Source: Acidianus hospitalis | Lineage (GTDB): Archaea; Thermoproteota; Thermoprotei_A; Sulfolobales; Sulfolobaceae | NCBI GenBank assembly: GCA_046533895.1 | Contig: JAWDOK010000001.1 | Coordinates: forward strand, 62,001-126,000 | Reading direction: 5' to 3' | DNA length: 64,000 nt | Shown here: piece by piece, positions 37,524 to 46,493 of the stretch | Layout: each line of letters opens with the position of its first letter | Numbering within the stretch: position 1 is the first letter of the stretch | Translations under genes and position numbers: made by a program | Notes under the pieces: model-generated | Databases searched by the model: none | What the model was told of the DNA's origin: nothing | The model's input: only the letters and a program-made list of their open reading frames with translations

Positions 37524-38417
37524 ATGGTCAATATCATTATTGGAGGAGGGATAACTGGACTATTTACTGCTGTCAAGATTTCAGATGCAATGATAATTGA
37601 CGAAAAAGAAAACTTAAGAAATTCTAACGCTAGTTTATGGTCAATAATTCCTCCATTATGTGGAAAATATTTCAACGAATGCCTAAAAGGGAAAGACGAT
37701 TATGTGAAAATAGCTAATGAGTACGGAATATATTTTAGAAAAACATTCTTGCTAAGAAAATCCGAGAAGCCTTTAGGAGGAGGTAAAATGATGGATAAAA
37801 AGGAAATAAAAGAGATAGAACCTTCAATAGATTTAGAATACGCTGAATATTTTGATAATTCACTTTTCATAGATGGAGATGAATTATTACAGAAGATTGG
37901 AAAAGAATTTCCTTTCCTTCACACTAAAGTTACTAAAATTGATGTAAAAGATAATTATGTAGAAAGCATAGAAACTTCCGCAGGAGTATTAAAAGGAGAA
38001 AATTACATTATTACTGCAAGCTATCTTCTTTCAGATCTTATAGGTAATTATGTTAAACTAATTCCTTTTAAAGGGCATTTAATAATAGCCGAACCGTATA
38101 AGAAGTTAAATGGAATAGTAGTTATAGGTGATAGAATAGCGGTCCAAGGGAAAAAGATGTATTTAAATGGAGATTCTAAGCAGGATAGCTCTATGGATAT
38201 AGATTTCGAAGAAGTTAAGAAAACAATTTCAACTTTTAGCGAATTGATAAACAAAAGTAACCTTGAGATTAGAGTAGGATTTAGAAGTGTAAGTGAAAAT
38301 AACGAACCAGTCATAATTAAACCTTTTAAAAATCTTATGATCGTTGGAGGATATAGGTTTGGATATGCAATAGCTCCATATTTAGCAGAAAAAGTAAAGG
38401 AGATGTTGAAAGGATGA
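37524..38417 (+). CDS. FAD-dependent oxidoreductase of the DAO (D-amino-acid/glycine oxidase) family
   Basis: A 297-aa flavoprotein. The FAD motif is INIIIGGGITGLFTAVKI-like (IIIGGGITGLFTA, residues 5-17), and the C-terminal GFRSVSENNEPVIIKP and MIVGGYRFGYAIAPYLAE are the closing FAD motif of the DAO family. It is shorter than typical DAO enzymes (350-400 aa). It overlaps the D-aminoacyl-tRNA deacylase gene by four bases, so oxidation of a D-amino acid is a reasonable guess; glycine or another amine is possible. Divergent from trxA. Confidence 0.75.
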   Translation: MVNIIIGGGITGLFTAVKISDAMIIDEKENLRNSNASLWSIIPPLCGKYFNECLKGKDDYVKIANEYGIYFRKTFLLRKSEKPLGGGKMMDKKEIKEIEPSIDLEYAEYFDNSLFIDGDELLQKIGKEFPFLHTKVTKIDVKDNYVESIETSAGVLKGENYIITASYLLSDLIGNYVKLIPFKGHLIIAEPYKKLNGIVVIGDRIAVQGKKMYLNGDSKQDSSMDIDFEEVKKTISTFSELINKSNLEIRVGFRSVSENNEPVIIKPFKNLMIVGGYRFGYAIAPYLAEKVKEMLKG

Positions 38418-39127
38418 ATATTAAAGTAATTATTTCTAACGTTGACGCAGTGGGAAAGACTGTTAGAAAATTAGGATATAAATTTGAAGAAATAAACGAA
38501 GATGTAATAGATTTTAAATATAATTCTGGTGATGCAATAGTAGTAATATGTAGACATGAGAGCTCTGCAAAGATTCCTTCATTGACTGTTCATCACCCAG
38601 GTAATATAGGTAATAAAACAATGGGAGGAGAGGCAAATAAATTAGGGATAGCATTTCCAAGACTTATAACTTCAATATACCGGGAAATATCAAAAATTGA
38701 TATTAACATAGATAAAGTATTTGAAGCAACTCATCACGGCCCTACTTATCAGACTGTCCCAGTGATTTTCGCCGAAGTAGGCAGTAGTGAAGAATATTGG
38801 AACAACGAGAAGTTAGTTAAAAATTTAGTTGACGCAGTTTTAAGGGGAATTGAGAGATTAGAGGAAACTACTTGTGATAATGTTATTTTAGCTTTTGGTG
38901 GCCCTCATTATGCACATAATGTTTCAAAGCTTGCAATGAAATCATGTATCTCGCATATTATATCTAAACATTATATATCAGAATTAAATTCGAACATTAT
39001 TCAACAAGCATTAGAAAAAACAATCAACAAAATTGATACTATATTATTCGATAGCTTAAACCAGAAAACTAGAGAAAAAATACTATCTTTGATTAATAGT
39101 AATAATATATCTGTTAAGTCTCTTTAA
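38414..39127 (+). CDS. dtdA: D-aminoacyl-tRNA deacylase, archaeal type (DTD2)
   Basis: Frees tRNA from wrongly attached D-amino acids. ICRHESSAKIPSLTVHHPGN, KTMGGEANKLGIAFP, EATHHGPTYQTVPVIFAEVGS and LAFGGPHYAH are the conserved blocks of the archaeal/plant DTD2 (GEK1-like) enzyme, rich in histidines that probably bind Zn. At 237 aa its size is somewhat below that of longer members. The ATG overlaps the stop of the DAO-like gene (ATGA). The 3' end overlaps the phosphatase gene by 45 bases. Confidence 0.88.
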   Translation: MNIKVIISNVDAVGKTVRKLGYKFEEINEDVIDFKYNSGDAIVVICRHESSAKIPSLTVHHPGNIGNKTMGGEANKLGIAFPRLITSIYREISKIDINIDKVFEATHHGPTYQTVPVIFAEVGSSEEYWNNEKLVKNLVDAVLRGIERLEETTCDNVILAFGGPHYAHNVSKLAMKSCISHIISKHYISELNSNIIQQALEKTINKIDTILFDSLNQKTREKILSLINSNNISVKSL

Positions 39128-39715
39128 CAACTCCTGTGAAAGTATAGGAGATCCTATAGAATGTATTCTAAACTTTCCGTCAATCATTTCTATAGCAGTT
39201 ATACTAGCGTTTGGCAAGGAAATTCCAAAGGCAGAGATATCATCTAAGCCTAAAATATAGCCTATAAGTGCTCTTATAGGATCATAGTGAGAAACAGCGA
39301 CTATTGCACCTTCCTCATTCTTGATAGAATTAACAAATTCTATCATTCTCCTTTGCATAGATTCCCAAGGTTCTAGACCTTTAACTTCTATTTGACCCTT
39401 TATTAATTTTATTTTCCAATGATCGGAGGGGTCAAATTTTTTATTATTTAGATCGCCGAGATACCTTTCCCTTAATCGATCGTCTATAATCGGTATTAGA
39501 CCTAATTCATTTGCTATTATTGTAGCAGTTTGATATGCTCTAAGTATAGGACTAGTGAAAATCTTAGTTATTTTAAGTTTTAATAATTCTTTGGCAGTAT
39601 TTTTAGCTTGACTTTGTCCTTCTTCCGTCAAAGGATAATTGTTAACATCGTGCGATAATATTTTGTTCTGATTAGAGACACTATGTCCATGTCTAACGAA
39701 TAATACTAATACCAT
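39083..39715 (-). CDS. Histidine phosphatase family (phosphoglycerate mutase-like)
   Basis: A 210-aa phosphohydrolase. The nucleophile motif VLFVRHGHSVSNQNK (His10) and the second half AVSHYDPIRALIGYILGLDD with the later catalytic His, plus REYLG/ERYLGDLN acidic loop, place it in the RHG family. It may be a phosphatase acting on sugar phosphates or a cofactor-dependent mutase; the family alone does not tell. Convergent with dtdA. Its promoter faces the metallophosphoesterase gene across an 81-base gap. Confidence 0.82.
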   Translation of the reverse strand: MVLVLFVRHGHSVSNQNKILSHDVNNYPLTEEGQSQAKNTAKELLKLKITKIFTSPILRAYQTATIIANELGLIPIIDDRLRERYLGDLNNKKFDPSDHWKIKLIKGQIEVKGLEPWESMQRRMIEFVNSIKNEEGAIVAVSHYDPIRALIGYILGLDDISAFGISLPNASITAIEMIDGKFRIHSIGSPILSQELLKRLNRYIITINQR

Positions 39716-39796
39716 CTCTATGAACTATTTGATGTCTGACTTTTTTGTTTATCGGTTAAACAACTTTTAAATATTATATTACTTTAAGTTTAAAGC

Positions 39797-40768
39797 GTGG
39801 GGCTATTTAATAGGAAGAAAAATAACAACGATAGCAAGCAAGTGAGAATCTTATTTACTTCCGATCTTCATGGCTCTGATATAGTTTTCAAGAAGTTTCT
39901 TAATGCAGGTAAAATGTATAAAGTTGATGCTTTAATAATAGGGGGAGATCTAGCGGGTAAAGCCTTAATACCAATAATTGAGCTCAATGATGGAAACTAT
40001 GAGATAGATGGAAATATATTTTCTAAAGATCTATTAGCTCAGAAAATATCAGAGATTAGAAATCAAGGAAATTATTATGTTATTGTTAGCAGAGAGGAAT
40101 TCGAAGATATGAAACATGATAAAAGAAAGGTAGATGAGGCTTTTAAAAATGCTATGACTGAGGTTGTAAGAAATTGGATAAAAATTGCTGAAGAGAGATA
40201 TAAAGGTCTCAATATTCCAATTTACGTTAATTTAGGCAACGATGATCCAGAATATTTATTTAATGTATTAGATGAAAGTGATATAATGATAAAAACTGAG
40301 GGAAAAGTTGTTAATATAGATAAATATGAAATGATTTCTTATGGTTATGTTAATCCTACTCCTTGGCATACGCCCAGAGAAATGCCAGAAGAGAAATTAT
40401 ACGAAGCTTTAAAACATGAGGTAGAAAAGCTATCTAACCCATCTGAGTCTATATTTAATTTCCATGCCCCTCCATATGGTAGTAATTTAGACAACGCTCC
40501 ATTACTTGATGAAAATCTTAAACCTGTAGTTAAGGGAGGAGAAATAGTATTTACTCATGTTGGGTCTCAAGCTGTAAGAAAAATAATTGAAGAAACTCAA
40601 CCTTTATTAGGTCTTCATGGTCACATTCACGAGTCTAGAGGTTTCGATAAAATAGGTAGAACTATAGTTATAAATCCAGGGAGTGAATATGGTGAAGGTT
40701 TATTGCATGCAGCCTTAGTTGTTTTAGAAGGAGGAAAAGTAAAGGCTTACCAATTTATAATAGGATAA
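39797..40768 (+). CDS. Metallophosphoesterase (calcineurin-like)
   Basis: A 323-aa dinuclear-metal phosphoesterase. Metal-binding motifs in order: LFTSDLHGSD (Asp, His), IIGGDLAGK (Asp), NLGNDDPEYL (Asn), NFHAPPYG (His) and LLGLHGHIHESRG (His). It has a lysine/asparagine-rich start (FNRKKNNND). The start is GTG at 39797, preceded by a TATA-like TTTTAAATA. The substrate is unknown. The CBS-domain gene follows 36 bases later. Confidence 0.82.
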   Translation: MGLFNRKKNNNDSKQVRILFTSDLHGSDIVFKKFLNAGKMYKVDALIIGGDLAGKALIPIIELNDGNYEIDGNIFSKDLLAQKISEIRNQGNYYVIVSREEFEDMKHDKRKVDEAFKNAMTEVVRNWIKIAEERYKGLNIPIYVNLGNDDPEYLFNVLDESDIMIKTEGKVVNIDKYEMISYGYVNPTPWHTPREMPEEKLYEALKHEVEKLSNPSESIFNFHAPPYGSNLDNAPLLDENLKPVVKGGEIVFTHVGSQAVRKIIEETQPLLGLHGHIHESRGFDKIGRTIVINPGSEYGEGLLHAALVVLEGGKVKAYQFIIG

Positions 40769-40804
40769 GAAAGTTTTTAGTCTTAAATCTTTTCTAATTT
40801 ATTT

Positions 40805-41299
40805 ATGGCAACAAAAGTTTCTCAAATAGCTACTACAAAAGTTTATGTAGTTAAGCCTAACGTTACAATAGCAGAAGCCGCAAAGGAAATGAAAGAGCAT
40901 AATTTAGGTTCATTAGTAGTTATAGATTCTCAAAATAGAGTAGTTGGAATTATAACAGAGAGAGATGTTGTTAGAGCTGTTTCTAATAGAGATATTGACG
41001 GCCCAGTAGAAAAATACATGACTAAGGATGTAAAAGGAGTAACTGAAGACACTTCAGTTACTGATGCATTAGATGTAATGCTAAATAATGGATTTAGACA
41101 TTTACCAATAATTAAAAGCGATGGAAAACTGTACGGAATAGTTTCTATACGTGACTTAGCTAGAGCTTTATTAGATGTACATACAATGCAGTTTGGTAAA
41201 CCTGCTGAAGAAGTTAAAGGATCTGGCGTGGTTTGTCCAGTATGTGGTATGGAAATTGATGAATATGGATATTGTGGTTGTGGGACTGGATCCGGCTAA
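40805..41299 (+). CDS. CBS-domain pair with C-terminal zinc ribbon
   Basis: A 164-aa protein with two CBS domains (about 1-60, GIITERDVVRAVSNRD; and 70-125, DGKLYGIVSIRDLARALL) that bind adenine nucleotides, then a short ribbon CPVCGMEIDEYGYCGCG with four cysteines. Such two-part proteins sense energy state or bind RNA/DNA in archaea; the target is unknown. TTTTTAG stands about 30 bases before the ATG, so it probably has its own promoter. Confidence 0.83.
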   Translation: MATKVSQIATTKVYVVKPNVTIAEAAKEMKEHNLGSLVVIDSQNRVVGIITERDVVRAVSNRDIDGPVEKYMTKDVKGVTEDTSVTDALDVMLNNGFRHLPIIKSDGKLYGIVSIRDLARALLDVHTMQFGKPAEEVKGSGVVCPVCGMEIDEYGYCGCGTGSG

Positions 41300-41333
41300 A
41301 AATTTTTAAGTAGGTTTTAGCTGTTTTCTATGT

Positions 41334-41660
41334 ATGATAATATTTTATGCAGTAGGTGAAAAAGACAGGGCAAAAGAATTAGTAAGAATAATTACAAAAA
41401 CTAGATGGAAAACAATTTCTAAGCATGCAATAAAAATTTCTAGTTCATCAATTGGGCCTTCAATAGTAATATTTAAGCCAACATTAGCTGGTCTGGCAGT
41501 AGCCCTATGGTTAAAATCTAAGGCCGAAGAATTAGGTATGACAACTTCAGTAGGATGGTTTACACCAATAACTAATGTTCCACCTCAAGTAGAAGATGCA
41601 ATAAAGACAGACTTAAATAAAATTCTTATGAAGAGGCTAGAGGTTCCATGGTCTCCCTAA
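41334..41660 (+). CDS. Conserved hypothetical protein, 108 aa
   Basis: Not recognised. It is basic in the N-terminal half and has an alpha/beta pattern: MIIFYAVGEKDRAKELVRI, WKTISKHAIKISSSSIGPSI-type strand, VIFKPTLAGLAVALWLKS and AEELGMTTSVGWFTP. There are no cysteines or membrane helices. It may bind nucleic acid because of its basic surface, but this is weak. It converges with the SMC-like gene, overlapping by 35 bases. Confidence 0.6.
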   Translation: MIIFYAVGEKDRAKELVRIITKTRWKTISKHAIKISSSSIGPSIVIFKPTLAGLAVALWLKSKAEELGMTTSVGWFTPITNVPPQVEDAIKTDLNKILMKRLEVPWSP

Positions 41661-43374
41661 GTAATTCTATATTTTCATCACTCTTAGTTATTATTACATA
41701 GTCTGTTATACTATTAAGGTATTTCACTATTTTATCAAACCTTCTTTGATCGAACGTCATGAATGATTCGTCTACTATGAAGAATGGAGTCTTAAAGTAG
41801 GATTTCAGTGCAGTTAATACTAAAATTAAAGCCAATGTAGTCCTTTCTGAGGATGACAGCTTTCTTAATTCTAATGTAGCGTCGTTTCTTTTAACTACTA
41901 GTCTATCATTTTCGTCAATCTCTGCTCTCAAGTCAAATTCTAACTCTTTAAGCAGGTAATTTGCTATTTTGACGAACTCTTCTCTTGCTATAGTTAATCT
42001 TCTCATATATTCTTTTTCTAGGTCATCTACTATTTTTTGTACTTCTTGTAATTCTTTCTGTTTCTCACTGATTTTATTTAGTATCGTTGACGGAACTCCA
42101 TTTATTGCTAATTCGTATTCGTATTCATCTTTCTTTTTCTTTAACTCCTCTATTCTCTTATTTATAGAATCATTAATATCATAAACTCTATATAATTCAG
42201 CATTTCTGTTGAATCTTTCCTCCATCTCTCTTCTTTGTCTTTCTAAGTCATCTATTGTTGATTTTACGCTTTCTATTCTATTCTCAAGTTCTGATCTTGA
42301 CATCTTTAGCTTTGAAATTTCTGAGCTTATTTGATCCAATTCTTTCAGTTTTTTCTCAATCTCAGATTTCTTACTTAATAATTCATCAGCCTCCTTCTTT
42401 ATTCCGGAATATAGAGAGTTCTTCTCTTGTAACTCTTTAGAAATTACATCAATTCTAACTTTCCATATTGAAGGATCTACATGACTTCCACATACATAAC
42501 ATGTAGTTAGATGTTGTTTTTCTGATTCTCTTATTTGATCTAAAACTTTTTCAAGTAATCTTATTTCTATTTCTGCTTCATTTCTTTGAGATGTAATCTT
42601 TTGTAATTGTGTATTTATTTCTTGAAGTTGTCTTTCATAAGATTGTTTGATTTCAGGAGATGCTAAGCTCTCTTTATTCTTTATTTCTTGGTCTAGTCTT
42701 GCTATTCTGTTTTGCAAATCTTCTAGCTCTCTCTTTTTAACTTCTATCTTTTCCCTTATATCACGAAGTTTATTCTCATTAGTAATACTAATTGTTTGAG
42801 TTGTTTTATTTAATACCTTATCGCTTTCCTTCTCTTTTTCCAGTCTAGCTATTTCATCTTCAATTTGTTTTATCTTTGTTTGCAATTCTATTGCTTCCTT
42901 ATGCTTTCTATTTAGATCGTCAATCTCAGCTTGTAAGTTATGTAATTTAGTTTCCATTTCTTCCTTTTTTGATTTTAGTTCATTAATTTTAGAAGTGGCA
43001 GAAATAAACCATTCTACGTTTTCTTCTCCGCTCATTATCTGGTTTAATAGCTTATTCTCCGGAGAGAAGTACGATAATAGAAGAGCTCTATCGTCGTCTA
43101 GTAATAATTTAGAACTCTCCATTATTTTATTCTTAACTCTTTTAATTCTTCTATAGTAAGTTCTTCCGTCTAGATCAAGTTCTACGTATCCAGAATTGGC
43201 AAATACATTAAGCAAATCGTCTGGTTTAATTGCTGAAGTTAATAGTGAAACTAGTGCTTTTGCTAGTGATGTCTTACCGTAGGCGTTTGGTGCTTTATAT
43301 ATATTAACTCCTTTTGTTAATTCTACTTCTAAAGGACTTACAATACCACCGATATTATATACTCTTACCTTCAT
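41626..43374 (-). CDS. SMC/Rad50-related ATPase (archaea-specific, Sph/ASRP type)
   Basis: A 582-aa ABC ATPase with the Rad50 layout in small form. Walker A is KAPNAYGKTSLAKA (residues 27-40), a long coiled coil with a central zinc hook CYVCGSH (about residue 292), then coiled coil, the signature LRKLSSSERTTLALIL and Walker B FFIVDESFMTFDQ. The length and motifs fit the archaea-specific SMC-related proteins described in Sulfolobus and halophiles, whose job in chromosome maintenance is not settled. It is not in an operon with mre11, which lies 8 kb away. Confidence 0.8.
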   Translation of the reverse strand: MKVRVYNIGGIVSPLEVELTKGVNIYKAPNAYGKTSLAKALVSLLTSAIKPDDLLNVFANSGYVELDLDGRTYYRRIKRVKNKIMESSKLLLDDDRALLLSYFSPENKLLNQIMSGEENVEWFISATSKINELKSKKEEMETKLHNLQAEIDDLNRKHKEAIELQTKIKQIEDEIARLEKEKESDKVLNKTTQTISITNENKLRDIREKIEVKKRELEDLQNRIARLDQEIKNKESLASPEIKQSYERQLQEINTQLQKITSQRNEAEIEIRLLEKVLDQIRESEKQHLTTCYVCGSHVDPSIWKVRIDVISKELQEKNSLYSGIKKEADELLSKKSEIEKKLKELDQISSEISKLKMSRSELENRIESVKSTIDDLERQRREMEERFNRNAELYRVYDINDSINKRIEELKKKKDEYEYELAINGVPSTILNKISEKQKELQEVQKIVDDLEKEYMRRLTIAREEFVKIANYLLKELEFDLRAEIDENDRLVVKRNDATLELRKLSSSERTTLALILVLTALKSYFKTPFFIVDESFMTFDQRRFDKIVKYLNSITDYVIITKSDENIELLRETMEPLASS

Positions 43375-43459
43375 CTAGGTAAAATTTAATTTAGCATTAA
43401 AAAATCTTTTCACTAATATAGAAATAATTTTTTTCATGAAATTAATAAATATCATATTT

Positions 43460-43472
43460 AGCTTCCTAAGCT
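43460..43472. promoter_or_regulatory. Short inverted repeat upstream of the nucleoside hydrolase TATA
   Basis: AGCTT-CCT-AAGCT lies directly before the TATA-like CTTTTTATATT of the gene starting at 43501. The arms are only five bases, so this may be chance; its place next to the BRE/TATA is the only support. Confidence 0.25.
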
Positions 43473-43500
43473 TTTTATATTATGCTTATACAATTCTATT

Positions 43501-44421
43501 ATGCCTAGATACGCAATAATAGATTCAGATACAGCAAGCGATGATACAATAGCTATATTACTTGCCTCTAAATTTTTCAAATTACTTGGAATAACAATAG
43601 TAGCAGGTAATGTTAAATTTGAAAACGAGATTAAAAACGCGCTATTTACTGTGGAATATTTTAATTTAGGCGCACCTGTTTTTATAGGTTCATCAAGGCC
43701 TATTATGGGCAAATGGAGAACAGTAGAGGAAGTTCATGGAAATAATGGCATAGGAGATTGGAAAATCCAAGAACCTAAAATATCTCCAGAGAGAGAACAT
43801 GCTGTAGATGCTATAATTAGGTTGTCTAAAGAATATGAAGGTGAACTAGAAATACTTGCAGTCTCACCATTAACTAATTTAGCCTTAGCTTACTTAAAAG
43901 ATCCAACCATTGTGAAAAGAATAAAAAAGGTTTGGATAATGGGTGGAGCATTTAGTCGTGGTAATACCACTCCAATAGCAGAGTTTAACTTTTGGGTAGA
44001 TCCAGAGGCTGCAGAAATTGTACTTAATGCGGGATTTGATATAACTATAGTTCCTTGGGAAACAACTGAGGATGCTGCAGAAATTACTGACGATGAATGG
44101 AAGAAAATAGAATCAATTAATTCAAAAGCTTCTACATTTTTTATTAATGTTAATAGAACATTAAGAGAATATTCAAAAAAATACGAAGGTAGAGGGAGCA
44201 TTCATCCAGATTCTCTTACGGTAACTATAGCATATGATAATTCTTTAATATTACAGCAAGGAGAATTTAAGGTAGACGTGGAAACATGTTCTATTTCTAG
44301 AGGTGCAATGCTAGTGGATTGGTATAATTTCTCTAAAAGTAAAAACGCTAAAATAGTTTTGAAAGCAGATAAACAGAAGTTTATTAATTACTTATTTTCA
44401 ATTTTAGAGCAGTCAGCATAA
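43501..44421 (+). CDS. Inosine-uridine-preferring nucleoside hydrolase family
   Basis: Cleaves the N-glycosidic bond of ribonucleosides for purine or pyrimidine salvage. The calcium-binding N terminus is IIDSDTASDDTIAILLA (a variant of DTDxGxDD), then NNGIGDWK, LAVSPLTNLALAYLKDP, VWIMGGAF and AEFNFWVDPEAAEIVL, which is the family sequence NxxxDPEAA. The 306-aa length is usual. TTTTTATATT lies about 26 bases upstream. The 3' end overlaps the opposing fur gene by 34 bases. Confidence 0.88.
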   Translation: MPRYAIIDSDTASDDTIAILLASKFFKLLGITIVAGNVKFENEIKNALFTVEYFNLGAPVFIGSSRPIMGKWRTVEEVHGNNGIGDWKIQEPKISPEREHAVDAIIRLSKEYEGELEILAVSPLTNLALAYLKDPTIVKRIKKVWIMGGAFSRGNTTPIAEFNFWVDPEAAEIVLNAGFDITIVPWETTEDAAEITDDEWKKIESINSKASTFFINVNRTLREYSKKYEGRGSIHPDSLTVTIAYDNSLILQQGEFKVDVETCSISRGAMLVDWYNFSKSKNAKIVLKADKQKFINYLFSILEQSA

Positions 44422-44792
44422 GCTACTACACTCAAGTTAATTACATTAATGCCTTTATTTTTAAGTTGTTGAACTATCTCGTCTATATTTATATCAACAT
44501 CTATTATCTCATTTTTATCTTCGCATATTACATTTACATGAGGGTTTCTTCTCATTTCGTACCATGTTATTCCGTTTGCCTCGAAGGAATTTATAATTCC
44601 TGCACTTTCTAATGCCTCTAGAGCGTTATAAACTGTAGATAAGCTTATACTTGGTTCGTTTTTCTTTAATTCTTCAAATATTTGTTCACCGCTATAATGG
44701 CCACCTTTACTTAGTAATTTAAGTACTGCAAGTCTCTGGGGAGTTACTTTCAATCCCTTCTTTCTTAGTATCTCGACTGGATCTATTTCCAT
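44388..44792 (-). CDS. Fur-family metal/peroxide regulator
   Basis: A 134-aa regulator. The winged helix LKVTPQRLAVLKLLSKGGHYSGEQIF and the recognition helix SISLSTVYNALEALESAGII are classic Fur sequence; the dimerisation half holds NPHVNVICEDKNEIID, with His and Cys/Asp of the regulatory site, but the C-terminal CxxC zinc pair of many Fur proteins is absent (only single cysteines in ICED and YADCSK). It could sense iron, zinc, manganese or peroxide. It is convergent with the nucleoside hydrolase gene. Confidence 0.87.
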   Translation of the reverse strand: MEIDPVEILRKKGLKVTPQRLAVLKLLSKGGHYSGEQIFEELKKNEPSISLSTVYNALEALESAGIINSFEANGITWYEMRRNPHVNVICEDKNEIIDVDINIDEIVQQLKNKGINVINLSVVAYADCSKIENK

Positions 44793-44871
44793 GATGTAAC
44801 TACTATCATTTTGGAGTAATTAAAATTTATCCATCTTCAACATTTTTAAGATATAAAATCTAATGAATAGT

Positions 44872-45168
44872 ATGAAATATCTTGTAGATATAAGCGTAGA
44901 ACCTATAGGTACAGATAGTACAAGTATATCAAGGTATGTAAAACTAGTTTATGAAGTGCTTAAGGCTAAGGGAATAAAATTCTATCCAGCTCCTTCAATG
45001 ACTACTTTGGAAATAGATGATATAACACAATTAGGTTATATAATTAAGGATATTGATGATACTCTAGCTAAAGAAGGGGTAAAAAGAATCGTCACAATCA
45101 TGAAAATAGACGATAGAAGAGATAAAGAAAACTCCATCGAACATAAGCTAGAAGTAATCAAAATGTAG
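44872..45168 (+). CDS. MTH1187/DUF77-family thiamine-binding-like protein
   Basis: A 98-aa ferredoxin-fold protein. YLVDISVEPIGTDSTSISRYV, LKAKGIKFYPAPSMTTLEID and the basic turn VKRIVTIMKIDDRRDKE are the conserved blocks of this family, members of which bind thiamine or related compounds. The ATG at 44872 is preferred over 44863, since TTTTTAAGA lies 21-29 bases before it. It converges with the CBS protein gene, overlapping by 11 bases. Confidence 0.82.
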   Translation: MKYLVDISVEPIGTDSTSISRYVKLVYEVLKAKGIKFYPAPSMTTLEIDDITQLGYIIKDIDDTLAKEGVKRIVTIMKIDDRRDKENSIEHKLEVIKM

Positions 45169-45964
45169 AGGTATACATTTTTATTTCATATAAATATTTC
45201 CTAACTCTATCATCTAATAACGCTCTTGTGACGTCAGTTGTAGTTATTACTCCGGATAATTTATCTCCTTTTACTACTGGTATTCCTTTAATTTTTCTAG
45301 AAGCCATTAATTTTGCAGCACTTGCTAAATCTTCTCCCGCATCAACGACAATGATGTTTGGGCTCATAACTTCACTAACATTAATTTTGCATTCCTTGTA
45401 TTTTATTGCAGGTGTCATGTAAAGTAAATCTGTAGTAGTTAATTGACCTTCTATTTTGTCTTCGTTCACTACAATTAATCTGCTGACGTCTTTTTCGACT
45501 AAAGTTTTAACGGCATTTATTAATGAATCTGATTTTGAAATAGTTATTGCAGGAGAAGTCATGTATTCTTCAGTTTTTTGCAATCCTCTTATCTGTGAAG
45601 CGTAGTATTGAGTAAGATCCGATTTAATTATCATACCTAAAGCTTTTCCGTCGTCGCTACATACTACTAAAAGCGGCTGTTTTTTATCTATCATTATTTC
45701 TGCAGCTTCAAGTGGATCTATACTCTCATTAACACATACTATATCTTTTCTCATCACTTCCGAAACATAAACCTTATCAAAACTTATTTCTTCTCCTTTT
45801 TCGTACACAAATTTTATAATATCTTTCTGAGTTAGTGCACCTAAGGGAAAACCTTTCTCGTCTGTAACTATTGTCTTGGGAACATATTCCATTATCATTA
45901 TTTTAGTTGCGTAGAGTAATGTATCATAAGGCCTCAGAATTATTGAGGATCTAATAATTCCCAT
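45158..45964 (-). CDS. Four-CBS-domain protein
   Basis: A 268-aa protein made only of four CBS units in two Bateman modules: GALTQKDIIKFVYEK, ALGMIIKSDLTQYYAS, IEGQLTTTDLLYMTP and LSGVITTTDVTRALLDD each close a unit. CBS pairs bind ATP, AMP or S-adenosyl-methionine and serve as sensors. No enzyme domain is attached, so it probably acts on a partner protein. It stands alone on its strand. Confidence 0.85.
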   Translation of the reverse strand: MGIIRSSIILRPYDTLLYATKIMIMEYVPKTIVTDEKGFPLGALTQKDIIKFVYEKGEEISFDKVYVSEVMRKDIVCVNESIDPLEAAEIMIDKKQPLLVVCSDDGKALGMIIKSDLTQYYASQIRGLQKTEEYMTSPAITISKSDSLINAVKTLVEKDVSRLIVVNEDKIEGQLTTTDLLYMTPAIKYKECKINVSEVMSPNIIVVDAGEDLASAAKLMASRKIKGIPVVKGDKLSGVITTTDVTRALLDDRVRKYLYEIKMYTSTF

Positions 45965-46032
45965 ATACTAAGATTCTATTTTCGTCTTAAAAAATCATTG
46001 AGATTAATAAGTTTAGCATACTATATTAACTT

Positions 46033-46491
46033 ATGGAAAATTTTAGAGAGCTAATTATTGATGCGGTCCTTTCAAAAAGAATTAAAAATTTTAAAGACAT
46101 AGAAAGTGAAGGTACAAGAAAGAGGAATATATGCTCATATTTTAACGGGAAAATTTGCAGAATAAAATTTGAGGAAAGTGTTGTAAGTTCATGGCTATCT
46201 CAAGAGGGTATAACTCCTCATCCAGTTTTATGCTATATTTGTCCATATTTCTCTCTTAAGGAAGAAGAAGAAAGTATCAAGTCAAGTCTCTTTGATATTT
46301 ATGCGTATTACGCAAAGCTCAAAGAGAGCGTTGAAAAGGAATTACAGTTTATAGAGTCTAGAGTAAATAACTTTGTATATTCTTCCGTATCTCTTAAAAG
46401 AAGGAGAGAGGAGTTGATATATCTTTTAGACGATATAAATGAAAAAATAAAGATAACAACGGAACTTATTAAGCTTTCAGAGTATTCTTAA
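46033..46491 (+). CDS. Unknown cysteine-rich coiled-coil protein, 152 aa
   Basis: Not recognised. The N-terminal half has four cysteines, NICSYFNGKICRIKF and VLCYICPYFSL, a C-x7-C-x26-C-x2-C pattern that could hold a metal or Fe-S cluster. The C-terminal half is a long coiled coil (KESVEKELQFIESRVNNFV and RRREELIYLLDDINEKIK). It is followed after two bases by a methyltransferase gene, so the two are co-transcribed. It may serve as a partner or scaffold. Confidence 0.6.
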   Translation: MENFRELIIDAVLSKRIKNFKDIESEGTRKRNICSYFNGKICRIKFEESVVSSWLSQEGITPHPVLCYICPYFSLKEEEESIKSSLFDIYAYYAKLKESVEKELQFIESRVNNFVYSSVSLKRRREELIYLLDDINEKIKITTELIKLSEYS

Positions 46492-46493
46492 TT

